Shown in pieces: positions 1-9,959 of a stretch of 64,000 bases of DNA (its first letter is position 1; each line of letters starts with the position of its first letter). The notes beneath the pieces are model-generated. The model saw only the letters and a list, made by a program, of their open reading frames with translations. It searched no databases and was not told the origin of the DNA. Both the position numbers and the translations under genes were made by a program. Origin of the DNA: Jiangella asiatica. GTDB lineage: Bacteria; Actinomycetota; Actinomycetes; Jiangellales; Jiangellaceae. The DNA lies in NCBI RefSeq assembly GCF_004349065.1, contig NZ_SMKZ01000009.1, positions 86,388-150,387 of the forward strand, in the 5' to 3' direction.

Positions 1-1
1 G

Positions 2-1156
<1,155 letters not shown>

Positions 1157-1229
1157 GTCACCCGGGTCGCATCGACCGCGCCCTCTCTCCCCGGCCCGCA
1201 CCGCTCGCGTTGATCTTGGGGTGGGGCGC

Positions 1230-1694
1230 TCAGGTGGACGCCGCGGACTCGACCAGCGGCAGGATGCGCGGCGCCACGACGGTCGAGAGGGCGATCAACG
1301 TCGAGGTCCGGACGATGTCGTCGTCGCCGACGAGGTCGTCGATCACCCGCTGCAGGTCGTCGTTGTCGCGAGCGACGATGCGGCACAGCAGGTCGCCCTG
1401 GCCGGTGATGGTGTGCACCTCGAGCACCTCGGGGATGCGGCCGAGGTGGGCAGCCACCGACTCGCGGGCGCCCTGCCGGATGTCCAGGGACGCGAACGCG
1501 GTCACCCGGAAGCCGAGCGCGGCTGGATCGACCGTCGGGGCGAAGCTCGCGATGACGCCGGTGTCGCGCAGCTTGTCCAGCCGGGCCTGCACCGTGCCGC
1601 GGGCGACCTGGAGCCGTCGCGACGCCTCGAGCACGCCGATGCGCGGCTCGCGGGTGAACAGCTCGAGGATGCGGGCGTCCAGCTCGTCGATCAT
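1230..1694 (-). CDS. Lrp/AsnC family transcriptional regulator
   Basis: A 154-residue protein, the usual length for the family. The N-terminal helix-turn-helix (LDARILELFTREPRIGVLEASRRLQVARGTVQARLDKL in outline, residues ~4-45) is followed by an RAM/ACT-like ligand-binding domain (residues ~65-145). The reverse-strand Shine-Dalgarno GAGGAGG sits about 9 nt before the ATG. It is divergent from hppD, and an inverted repeat lies in the shared promoter. Family members sense amino acids or related metabolites, so control of tyrosine or phenylalanine breakdown is the natural inference. Confidence 0.88.
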   Translation of the reverse strand: MIDELDARILELFTREPRIGVLEASRRLQVARGTVQARLDKLRDTGVIASFAPTVDPAALGFRVTAFASLDIRQGARESVAAHLGRIPEVLEVHTITGQGDLLCRIVARDNDDLQRVIDDLVGDDDIVRTSTLIALSTVVAPRILPLVESAAST

Positions 1695-1704
1695 GGGCTT
1701 GTAG

Positions 1705-3036
<1,332 letters not shown>

Positions 3037-3093
3037 CCTCTGTGGTCCGCCCCAACCAGCTGGCCAACACGTGACCAGGTGTGCGGTACCCGG

Positions 3094-4188
3094 CTAGTTG
3101 GCTGTATGTGGTGGCGGAGCGGGCAGCTCAACGGCGACATGGAGTCCGCCAGCGGGGCGGGAGGTGAGGGTGAGGGTTCCGTCGTGCGCTTGGACGATGC
3201 TTCTGACGATTGCCAGGCCGAGGCCGACACCCGCGTGGTCGGTGCGTATGCGTGCGGTACCGCGCTGAAACGGTTCGGTGAATGTCGAGACCAGCTGTGG
3301 GCTGAGCATGTCGCCGGTGTTCTCGACGGTGAGCGTGACGGACCCTGGACCGGTGGCGGTGTCGACCTGCACGGTGCCGTGTTGGGGAAGGTTGTGGACG
3401 ATGGCGTTGTGCAGGAGGTTCGTGGTCATCTGCAGCAGGAGCGCATGTGAGCCGAAGGCGGGGGTGATGTCCCCGGAGGTCTCGATGGCGACGCCGTGCT
3501 GTTCCGCGAGGGGGAGGAGTGTCTCGGCGGCTTCTTCCGCTATGAGGGACAGGTCGACGGGTACTGGGGTGAATGACCGTTGGTCGGCGCGGCTGAGCAG
3601 GAGCAACGCCTCAGTGAGGTCGATCGCTCGAGCGTTGACGAAGTGGAGGCGTTCGACGAGTTCGCCGTTGTCGCGGTTCGGATCCTTGCGGGCGACGTCG
3701 AGAAGTGTCTGTGTGATCGCCAGCGGGGTGCGTAGTTCGTGTGAGGCGTTGGCCGCGAATCTCTGCTGCTCGGCAACGTGTGCTTCGAGCTGCTCGAGCA
3801 TGGCGTCGAAGGCGTCGGCGAGTTCGCGGAACTCGTCTTTGCGGCCTTCCAACTCGATCCGGTGGGAGAGCGACCCGTTCGCGGCCCTGCGGGTGGCGTT
3901 GGTGATGCGCGTCAAGGGAGCGAGCATCCGTCCGGCGAGGAACCATCCCCCGACGAGCCCGAAGACGAGCAGGAACGCCAGCGCCTGGGTCGCTCTCGGG
4001 ACGAAGGCGCGCTCGAGGTCGGAGCGGCTGGGCATCGGTAACCGGTTGGGGCTGTAGATCGCGTCGGGTACGTAACGCAGCAGGAACACCCACACGACGG
4101 CGAGCAGCAAGGCACCCGCGAGCATGAGGAACCCGGCATAGCTGAGGGTGAGCTTGAGACGGACGCTCAACCCTGGCCGCCTATCCAT
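3094..4188 (-). CDS. vanS: VanS-type sensor histidine kinase
   Basis: A 364-residue membrane kinase: TM1 ~12-38, a short extracytoplasmic loop of ~30 residues, TM2 ~68-88, HAMP ~88-140, H-box NASHELRTPLA with His150, N-box NLLHNAIVHN and G-box DHAGVGLGLAI. The ATG at 4188 is chosen because GAGGAA stands about 7 nt upstream; it overlaps the vanR stop by 8 nt (ATGGATAG). An in-frame GTG at 4203 would add five residues. It is cotranscribed with vanR and expected to detect glycopeptides or their cell-wall effect and phosphorylate VanR. The identification as VanS rests on the adjacent vanY and vanHAX genes. Confidence 0.9.
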   Translation of the reverse strand: MDRRPGLSVRLKLTLSYAGFLMLAGALLLAVVWVFLLRYVPDAIYSPNRLPMPSRSDLERAFVPRATQALAFLLVFGLVGGWFLAGRMLAPLTRITNATRRAANGSLSHRIELEGRKDEFRELADAFDAMLEQLEAHVAEQQRFAANASHELRTPLAITQTLLDVARKDPNRDNGELVERLHFVNARAIDLTEALLLLSRADQRSFTPVPVDLSLIAEEAAETLLPLAEQHGVAIETSGDITPAFGSHALLLQMTTNLLHNAIVHNLPQHGTVQVDTATGPGSVTLTVENTGDMLSPQLVSTFTEPFQRGTARIRTDHAGVGLGLAIVRSIVQAHDGTLTLTSRPAGGLHVAVELPAPPPHTAN

Positions 4189-4864
4189 GGTTTGGTTCCT
4201 CACGTTCGGCGTCGATGCGGTATCCGACGCCGGGCACCGTGGCGATCAGCCAGGGCTCGCCGAGCCGTTTGCGCAGGGCTGAGACGGTGATGCGCACGGC
4301 ATTGGTGAACGGGTCGGCGTTCTCGTCCCACGCCCGTTCCAGGAGCTCTTCGGCGCTGATGACACCGCCTTCGGCGGTGACGAGGACTTCGAGCACGGCG
4401 AACTGCTTGCGGGTGAGCGCGACGTAGCGGCCGTCGCGGTAGACCTCGCGACGGAACGGGTCCAGCCGCAGGCCCGCGATCTCCCGCACGGGTGGCCTGT
4501 TGTGGGCGCGCCTGCGATCGAGTGCTCTGAGACGGAGCACGAGCTCTCGGAGGTCGAAGGGCTTCGTCAGGTAGTCGTCGGCACCGAGCTCGAACCCGGA
4601 GGCCTTGTCGTCGAGCCGGTCGGCAGCGGTGAGCATGAGGATCGGCATGCCGCTGCCGGAGGCGACGATGCGTTTGGCGATCTCGTCGCCGGTGGGGCCG
4701 GGGATGTCGCGGTCGAGGACGGCGATGTCGTAGGCGTTGATGCTGAGCAGTTCCAGAGCGGTGTCGCCGTCACCGGCGATGTCGGCGGCGATCGCTTCCA
4801 GGCGTAGGCCATCACGAATGGCCTCTGCCAGGAAGGGTTCGTCCTCGACGATCAACACACGCAT
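4181..4864 (-). CDS. vanR: VanR-type OmpR-family response regulator
   Basis: A 227-residue regulator starting MRVLIVEDEP: receiver domain with acidic pair E7/D8, phosphoacceptor D51 (VLDRDIPGP) and Lys101 (YLTKPFDL), then an OmpR/PhoB winged helix (~130-225, ending VRITVSALRKRLGEPWLI and VPGVGYRID). An in-frame extension to 4930 exists, but the homology begins at the ATG at 4864. The gene is divergent from vanY; its promoter region is duplicated upstream of vanH. Phosphorylated VanR normally activates vanRS and vanHAX. Confidence 0.93.
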   Translation of the reverse strand: MRVLIVEDEPFLAEAIRDGLRLEAIAADIAGDGDTALELLSINAYDIAVLDRDIPGPTGDEIAKRIVASGSGMPILMLTAADRLDDKASGFELGADDYLTKPFDLRELVLRLRALDRRRAHNRPPVREIAGLRLDPFRREVYRDGRYVALTRKQFAVLEVLVTAEGGVISAEELLERAWDENADPFTNAVRITVSALRKRLGEPWLIATVPGVGYRIDAEREEPNHG

Positions 4865-4951
4865 GTTCTCGATGCTACGAGCCGGAACATATCGTCGGCA
4901 TACCGAAAACGACATACGCGCTGGCAACACCCGGCTGCCTTGACTGCAGGC
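4865..4951. promoter_or_regulatory. Bidirectional vanR/vanY promoter region
   Basis: This 87-bp spacer separates the vanR and vanY starts. Read on the minus strand it contains GTATGTCG, then GTATGCCG 14 nt later, then ATATGTTC 11 nt after that: a stepped series of (G/A)TATG elements likely to form the VanR site. The same three elements at the same spacing occur upstream of vanH (8582-8614). Conservation of sequence and spacing is direct; VanR binding is inferred. Confidence 0.6.
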
Positions 4952-5638
4952 ATGAGCTACAGCCGATCAGCACGAACCACGGCCCGCCGAACCCGATCGA
5001 CCACCCTCGCCGCCCTCGTCGTCATCAGCGCGGCGCTCACCGGCGTCCTCGTCTACCAGTCGCGGGCGGCCTCGTCCTCCTCGGTCGAACCACCCTCCCC
5101 GGCGCCACCACCATCCTCGGCGGCCTCGCCGCCATCGGCCGCATCGCCTGACGACACTCGTCACCGCCACCGCGATGGTGCACTCGGCGAGGCCGATGGT
5201 GCCGTCCCCGACGGCGTGACGGTCTTCGACGACGACATTCCGGCACTGGCCAACCTCGACCCCGACCTGCTCGATGCCCTGCGCCGAGCTGCCGCTGATG
5301 CCGCGGACCACGGGGTCGAGTTCATCGTCAACAGTGGCTGGCGAACCCCTGCGTACCAGGAGCGACTACTCCGTGAGGCGGTTGCGAAGTACGGCTCGGA
5401 AGAGGAGGCCGCCCGATGGGTGGCCACCCCCGACACCTCTCCCCACGTGGCGGGGCACGCGATCGACATCGGGCCCTCCGATGCCACGGCGTGGCTGTCC
5501 GAGCACGGCGCCGACTACGGGTTGTGCCAGATCTACAGAAACGAACCCTGGCACTACGAACTGCGCCCCGAAGCGATCGATCACGGCTGCCCGCCCATGT
5601 ATGCCGACCCTACGCACGATCCGAGGATGCAGCAGTGA
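4952..5638 (+). CDS. vanY: VanY-type D,D-carboxypeptidase (peptidase M15)
   Basis: A 228-residue exported or membrane-anchored Zn peptidase that removes the terminal D-Ala from peptidoglycan pentapeptides. It has an Arg-rich N-terminus, a hydrophobic segment at ~17-35, a Ser/Pro/Ala-rich linker to ~70 and an M15 domain from ~95. Zn ligands appear in SPHVAGHAIDIG (His165, Asp172) and NEPWHYEL (His201, with catalytic Glu198). The ATG at 4952 is preferred over the in-frame codon at 4940. In this cluster it would remove residual D-Ala-D-Ala stems. The N-terminal coding sequence recurs as a remnant fused upstream of vanH. Confidence 0.9.
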   Translation: MSYSRSARTTARRTRSTTLAALVVISAALTGVLVYQSRAASSSSVEPPSPAPPPSSAASPPSAASPDDTRHRHRDGALGEADGAVPDGVTVFDDDIPALANLDPDLLDALRRAAADAADHGVEFIVNSGWRTPAYQERLLREAVAKYGSEEEAARWVATPDTSPHVAGHAIDIGPSDATAWLSEHGADYGLCQIYRNEPWHYELRPEAIDHGCPPMYADPTHDPRMQQ

Positions 5639-5671
5639 CCAGCACGCTCGGGATGCGGGCGAGCGCCATCC

Positions 5672-5723
5672 ATGATCATCAACCGGTGGCGACACCATGA
5701 CGTCGCCACCGGTTGATGATCAG
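5672..5723. repeat. Palindromic intergenic repeat (family A variant)
   Basis: Perfect 21-bp arms at 5673-5693 and 5702-5722 (arm begins TGATCATCAACCGG) around an 8-nt loop. It lies between the convergent vanY and vanX genes and could act as a bidirectional terminator. The outer TGATCATCAAC matches the palindromes at 12018, 13077 and 30831, but the inner arm differs. Confidence 0.8.
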
Positions 5724-5821
5724 GGCCAGACACGACTCCACCGGCGAGGCACACCTCACTAACCTCAGCACCTGCACGCCGGTCGCCCGTAGCGCCGCGG
5801 CCGCTTCCTCGGCCGGCTCGT

Positions 5822-6430
5822 CTAGGTGATGGCAAAATCGAAATAGGTGTCTGGATAGGGTTCGTCCTTCAGTGTGTAATGCCACCACTCGTGGTCGTAC
5901 CGATCAAAACCGCAGGCCTCCATGACAGAACAAAGGTGTTGGCGGTTTCTCGCTTCGGCCGGCGTGATCCCCCTTGCTCCATGATGTGAGATCGAATCCA
6001 TCAGATCATGGTCGCCGCCCATGGGTGCGAGCTCACCGGTAGCCAGGTGATAGAGCGTCAAGTCGACGGTGCTGCCCCGACTGTGGCCCGACTCAGTGGC
6101 CACATATCCTTTTTCGAACATCTCGGCCCGGTCGATGTTCGGATAGTGTCGTAGCTTCGTCCGGCCGTCCTCCGGCTGCTTCGACCAGCGCAGAAACCGA
6201 TCGACGGCGCGTCGAGGGCGATAACCATCCCAGAGAACCAAGCCGAAGCCGAGGGATTCGGCCTCTTCTCGCGCGCTCTCCAGGGCTGCGCACAGAGCCC
6301 TCGTGCCGACGATTCGATTTGCCTGGTACCCGTCCACCGGTGTTCCGGTGAAGTTGTCCCACGTCGCGTACTTGGCATCCCAGCGTATTCCGGGTACGAA
6401 CTCGTCCACAAAGACGAAATCAGCGTTCAT
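5822..6430 (-). CDS. vanX: D-Ala-D-Ala dipeptidase VanX
   Basis: A 202-residue cytoplasmic Zn dipeptidase that destroys D-Ala-D-Ala so that only D-Ala-D-Lac enters the wall. All catalytic residues fall at the canonical VanX positions: Arg71 (GYRPRR), His116 and Asp123 (SGHSRGSTVDLT), Glu181 and His184 (EWWHY). The ATG at 6430 overlaps the vanA stop by 11 nt, so it is the last gene of a vanH-vanA-vanX operon. GC is visibly lower than in flanking chromosomal genes. Confidence 0.97.
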   Translation of the reverse strand: MNADFVFVDEFVPGIRWDAKYATWDNFTGTPVDGYQANRIVGTRALCAALESAREEAESLGFGLVLWDGYRPRRAVDRFLRWSKQPEDGRTKLRHYPNIDRAEMFEKGYVATESGHSRGSTVDLTLYHLATGELAPMGGDHDLMDSISHHGARGITPAEARNRQHLCSVMEACGFDRYDHEWWHYTLKDEPYPDTYFDFAIT

Positions 6431-7466
6431 CGTCTTTTCCGTCCAATGCGAACGACACCATCCGGTCGATCACGTCGGCAAGCTGCAACCCCGCGGCTGC
6501 CATCATTCTCGGGTAACGGCTGTACGAGGTCATGCCAGGCAGAGTATTGACCTCGTTGAGGACTACGGTTCCGTCCTCCGTGAGGAACATGTCCACCCGC
6601 GACAACCCCCGGCAACCCAGGGCGCGGTACACGACCTTCGCCGTCTCCTGGACGAGCGAGCGTGCCTCTGCCGAGATGTCCGCGGGGACGATTGGTGTCG
6701 AGTTTTCGGAACCGCTTTCGGGCTCACTTTCCTGATGAATTCTGAAAAAGCCATGAGACAGAGCAATTCGATCTACCTCGCCCGCGGTCAGCTCCAGATC
6801 GTTTCCCAGGACGGCACATCCGACCTCGCTGCCGACGACAGCCTCTTCGATCAACACCTTCGCGTCATACTGGCGTGCGGTGTCCACCGCACTCAGCAAT
6901 TCTTCCTTTTGGGATACCTTGCTGACGCCGAACGACGACCCCGAACGGGCCGGCTTCACGAAGACGGGATAGGAAAGCCGGTCGGGGTCGATGTCTTCGT
7001 TCGACGTGACGGTCCAGAAGTTCGGTGTGGCGATTCCCGCACTTCGAGCGACCATGTACGCAAGGGATTTGTCCATGCACAGGGCAGAACTCTGGACATC
7101 GCAGCCTACGTAGGGGATGCCGGAGAGCTCGAGCAGACCCTGGATCGCACCATCCTCGCCGAGCTTGCCGTGCAGGACGGGCAGCACCAGGTCCAGGCTG
7201 ATCGTCTCGTATTTCCCGTGTTCCAGAACAAGCAATCCGGGTGCGCTTCTGTCCGGCGACAGGACGGCTGGACGGCAACTGCCGTTCTCCCAGTTCGTGT
7301 CGGGGCCGTCACAGAGCTTCCAGGCTCCGCTCTTCGTGATCCCGATGTAGAACGGTTCGTACTTGTCGCTGTCGAGGTTCTTTGCGACCTCTTGCGCGGA
7401 TTTGACGGAGATGGGATGCTCTTCGGAGCAGCCGCCGAATATGACTGCGATTCTCAACCTATCCAT
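6420..7466 (-). CDS. vanA: D-alanine--D-lactate ligase (VanA type)
   Basis: A 348-residue ATP-grasp ligase making D-Ala-D-Lac. His244 in the omega loop (GFFRIHQE), the residue that lets VanA prefer D-lactate over D-Ala, is at its canonical position. Other family motifs are VFVKPARSGSS, SRVDMFL and NEVNTLPGMTSYSRYPRMM. The start is ATG 7466 (MDRLRIAVIFGG), overlapping the vanH stop by 8 nt; the open frame continues to 7514 without homology. AT-rich codons are more frequent than in host-like genes nearby. Confidence 0.97.
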   Translation of the reverse strand: MDRLRIAVIFGGCSEEHPISVKSAQEVAKNLDSDKYEPFYIGITKSGAWKLCDGPDTNWENGSCRPAVLSPDRSAPGLLVLEHGKYETISLDLVLPVLHGKLGEDGAIQGLLELSGIPYVGCDVQSSALCMDKSLAYMVARSAGIATPNFWTVTSNEDIDPDRLSYPVFVKPARSGSSFGVSKVSQKEELLSAVDTARQYDAKVLIEEAVVGSEVGCAVLGNDLELTAGEVDRIALSHGFFRIHQESEPESGSENSTPIVPADISAEARSLVQETAKVVYRALGCRGLSRVDMFLTEDGTVVLNEVNTLPGMTSYSRYPRMMAAAGLQLADVIDRMVSFALDGKDDER

Positions 7467-8418
7467 GCTGATTTCCGCTTTCGAAGGTAAGGCAATTGAG
7501 GATGGAGTTTTCAACAGCGTCGCTCAGGGCATGGTCCGTGTAATAGGCGGTGTGTGGGCTGATGAGCACATTCGGCAGGTCTTGCAGCCGCAACAGCTGC
7601 TTGCTTCCGATGGGTTTGTTCCTGCAGTCGGCGTAGAATATCCCTTCCTCACCCTCGAGGACATCCAACGCCGCACCGCCCAGTCGGCCGCTTTCCAACG
7701 CCGGAACGAGGGCCTCGGTGTCGAGAAGCGAACCGCGTCCGGTATTGATGATGAACGCGCCGTTCTTCAGCTGCCCGATGCGTCGACGATTCAAGAGATG
7801 GTGAGTGTCCGCGTTGAGCGGCGTGTGGAGCGTTACAATATCGCTTCGCCGTAGCAATTCATCGAGGGTAACGTAATCGGCCGAAGTCGTGGGTCGTTTG
7901 TCATAAGCCAACATGCGGCAGCCGAAAGCCCGCAATCTGTCCATGACCGCTGCGCCGATGCGCCCTGTTCCGATGACCCCGATGGTCAGATCGCGCAATT
8001 CCCGCCCGGGTGCGTCATTCAACCTGTAATCATGAACGTCCGCTCGGCGGATGACCGATTTTGCATTCCGGACCGCCATCAGCATCAGCATCAGTGTGTA
8101 GTCAGCCACGCTGTCGGGCGAATAGGCGACGTTCTCGACCGAGATGCCGACACTCTCTGCGTATTTCACATCGATATGGTTGTAGCCGATGCTTCTCGTG
8201 GAGACATACGCTACGCCGGCCCGGCCGAGCGCAAGAAGTGTGGAATTCGTGATCCGAGTCTTGTGGCCGACGCTGATGCAGCGGTTTCCGGACGCCAGGT
8301 CGATATTGGCTTCGGATACCGCTGCATCTGTGATGGTTGGAACGACGTCGAAGCGAGGTGCCATCTCCCGGAACAGGACGGCCTCGTCCTGCCCGCATCC
8401 ATAGATGGTGATTCTCAT
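7459..8418 (-). CDS. vanH: D-lactate dehydrogenase VanH
   Basis: Reduces pyruvate to D-lactate with NADH for the VanA ligase. From ATG 8418 it has 319 residues; catalytic residues are Arg228 (NTGRGS), Glu257 and His289 (SPHTAYY), all three offset by -3 from the described VanH residues. The Rossmann motif GVIGTGRIG is at ~148. No good Shine-Dalgarno precedes ATG 8418. The frame is open through a vanY-derived leader to GTG 8541, so a 360-residue form is possible. It is the first gene of the vanHAX operon. Confidence 0.96.
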   Translation of the reverse strand: MRITIYGCGQDEAVLFREMAPRFDVVPTITDAAVSEANIDLASGNRCISVGHKTRITNSTLLALGRAGVAYVSTRSIGYNHIDVKYAESVGISVENVAYSPDSVADYTLMLMLMAVRNAKSVIRRADVHDYRLNDAPGRELRDLTIGVIGTGRIGAAVMDRLRAFGCRMLAYDKRPTTSADYVTLDELLRRSDIVTLHTPLNADTHHLLNRRRIGQLKNGAFIINTGRGSLLDTEALVPALESGRLGGAALDVLEGEEGIFYADCRNKPIGSKQLLRLQDLPNVLISPHTAYYTDHALSDAVENSILNCLTFESGNQHG

Positions 8419-8541
8419 TCTTGGCGCGGCGCCGGCTGCCGCGCGATGTTCGCCATGGTGGTCGGATGCGGCCGAGGAGGACGAGGACACCAGCGGCCGG
8501 TTCCGGCGCGACGCTGTTCGTGCTTGCTCGCTGTAGCTCAC
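8419..8541 (-). pseudogene. Remnant of vanY 5' end, in frame with vanH
   Basis: Read on the minus strand from GTG 8541, the frame gives VSYSEQARTASRRNR, which aligns with the start of VanY (MSYSRSARTTARRTR). It then runs through a Ser/Ala/His-rich stretch, without the VanY membrane segment, into the VanH ATG with no stop codon. It is either an untranslated scar or an N-terminal extension of VanH. Confidence 0.75.
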
Positions 8542-8628
8542 GCCTGCAGTCAAGGCTGCCTGGTGTTGTCGGCACGTATGCGGTTTTCGATATGCCGACG
8601 ATATGTCCCGGCTCGGAACATCGAGCGC
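8542..8628 (-). promoter_or_regulatory. Probable VanR-dependent vanHAX promoter
   Basis: This is the duplicated spacer, in the orientation that places vanH where vanY stood. It keeps the stepped GTATGCGG, ATATGCCG and ATATGTCC elements with the same 14- and 11-nt steps as the vanR promoter. Activation by VanR is inferred from that conservation and from established vanHAX regulation. Confidence 0.6.
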
Positions 8629-8664
8629 ATGCTCGTGTTGATCGTCGGCGACGAACCCTCTTCC
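8629..8664 (+). pseudogene. vanR N-terminal stub
   Basis: The sequence encodes MLVLIVGDEPSS, matching the VanR start MRVLIVEDEPF, with the first acidic pocket residue changed to Gly; similarity ends after about 12 codons. It is a by-product of the promoter duplication and not a functional regulator. Confidence 0.8.
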
Positions 8665-8665
8665 G

Positions 8666-8761
8666 CGCCACCTCCCCGACCCACAGGAGGAGCTGCGTAC
8701 GCGGCCGAACGGGATCACCTGGCCGGACGCCGTGATGCGCTGGCCGGTCGACCGGCGTGAG
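8666..8761 (+). other. Possible gene fragment between vanR stub and vanK
   Basis: One plus frame reads DPQEELRTRPNGITWPDA then VMRWPVDRRE, with host-like codon use, and continues beyond 8761 into the vanK start region. It has no start codon and no family was recognised. It may be the end of a gene broken during assembly of the cluster, or chance. Confidence 0.2.
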
Positions 8762-8762
8762 C

Positions 8763-9959
8763 ATGGCTTTTCGGGTTCGGACCATCACGGCGAGTGAGCA
8801 CGTCGCGTTCAACGCGACCCAACCCTCGGTGAGCTTCCTGCAGACCCCGGCCTGGGCCGCGGTGAAGAATGAGTGGGGATCGGAGTCGCTGGGCTGGTTC
8901 GACGGCCACGACCGGCTGGTCGGCGCGGGCCTCGTGCTGTATCGCTGGCTGCCCAAGATCAAGAAGGCGCTGGCCTACCTGCCCGAGGGACCGACGATCG
9001 ACTGGGCCTCGAACGATCTGGCCGGCTGGCTCGAACCGATGGTGATGCACCTGAAGCGCTCCGGTGCCTTCGCCGTACGCATCGGGACGCCGGCGGTGGC
9101 CCGCACCTGGAGCGCTGCGACGATCAAGTCCGCGATCGCCGACCCGACAGTCACCAAGCTCAGCGACCTACCACCGGACACGCTGAACCGCGCCGCCACC
9201 CGGGCACACAACCAGCTCCGGTACCTGGGGTGGCGTCCGCCGAAAGACGACGACGAAGGATTCTCCGCCGGGCAGCCGCGCTGGGTCTTCCAGCTCCCGC
9301 TGGCCGGCAAGGGCGAAGAGCAACTCCTCCAGGGGATGAACCAGCTCTGGCGGCGCAACATCAAGAAGGCCACCAGGGCGGGCGTCATCGTGACCAAGGG
9401 CGGCGTCGAGGACCTACCCGACTTCCATCGGATCTACGTCGAGACCGCGAAACGTGATCACTTCACCCCGCGGCCGTTGCGCTACTTCCAGACCATGTTC
9501 GAGGCGCTGCTGGCCGAGGACGAGGACCGGATCCGGCTCTACCTCGCCCACCACGACGGTGACCTCGTCGCCGCCACGACCTGGGTCCGGGTCGGAGTAC
9601 ACGCCTGGTACAGCTACGGCGCCTCCACCACTGCCAAGCGGGAGGTACGCGGATCCAACGCCGTGCAGTGGAAGATGATCACTGACGCACTGGCCGCCGG
9701 CTGCGCGGTCTACAACCTGCGCGGTATCACCACCACCGTGGACGAGAACGACCCGCACCTCGGCCTGATCCAGTTCAAGGTCGGCACCGGCGGTCACGCC
9801 GTGGAGTACCTCGGCGAATGGGACCTGCCGCTGAATCGCCTGCTCTACAAGGCATTCGACGTCTACATGTCGCGTCGAGGCCGAGGCAGTGTGTCGGCGG
9901 TCTGCACCAGCCCGTACACGAAGCGCGCCAGCCGCGGTTCGCCGCCGGGCGCGGTGTAG
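8763..9959 (+). CDS. vanK: FemX/VanK-type peptidoglycan aminoacyltransferase
   Basis: Members of the Fem family add cross-bridge amino acids to peptidoglycan precursors from aminoacyl-tRNA. In Streptomyces coelicolor VanK is needed to attach Gly to D-Lac-ending precursors. The protein (398 residues from ATG 8763; GTG 8757 also possible) has the FemABX features: PSVSFLQTPAWAAVK near the start, QLWRRNIKKATRAGV, YSYGAS and VQWKMI, with LIQFKVGTGG near the end. The last ~27 residues after YMSRR look non-homologous and are read through the antisense of the convergent gene, suggesting a junction near 9880-9890. Host-like GC. Confidence 0.88.
   Translation: MAFRVRTITASEHVAFNATQPSVSFLQTPAWAAVKNEWGSESLGWFDGHDRLVGAGLVLYRWLPKIKKALAYLPEGPTIDWASNDLAGWLEPMVMHLKRSGAFAVRIGTPAVARTWSAATIKSAIADPTVTKLSDLPPDTLNRAATRAHNQLRYLGWRPPKDDDEGFSAGQPRWVFQLPLAGKGEEQLLQGMNQLWRRNIKKATRAGVIVTKGGVEDLPDFHRIYVETAKRDHFTPRPLRYFQTMFEALLAEDEDRIRLYLAHHDGDLVAATTWVRVGVHAWYSYGASTTAKREVRGSNAVQWKMITDALAAGCAVYNLRGITTTVDENDPHLGLIQFKVGTGGHAVEYLGEWDLPLNRLLYKAFDVYMSRRGRGSVSAVCTSPYTKRASRGSPPGAV

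Larger units (their letters stand above)
8495..8667. repeat. Inverted duplicate of the vanR-vanY intergenic region
   Basis: Compared with the reverse complement of 4826-4998, the match needs no gap (paired coordinates sum to 13493). Over the 148 bp I compared base by base about 122 are identical. The copy spans the start of vanR, the whole spacer and the start of vanY. Confidence 0.9.

Noticed and set aside
5679..5888. 69-residue minus-strand frame overlapping the vanX end
   Set aside because: It overlaps vanX in another frame and ends in the palindrome; a remnant of a host gene is possible but unsupported.
8684..8692. AGGAGGAG as ribosome-binding site of vanK
   Set aside because: It lies about 70 nt before the start codon with no start in range; probably part of a coding fragment.
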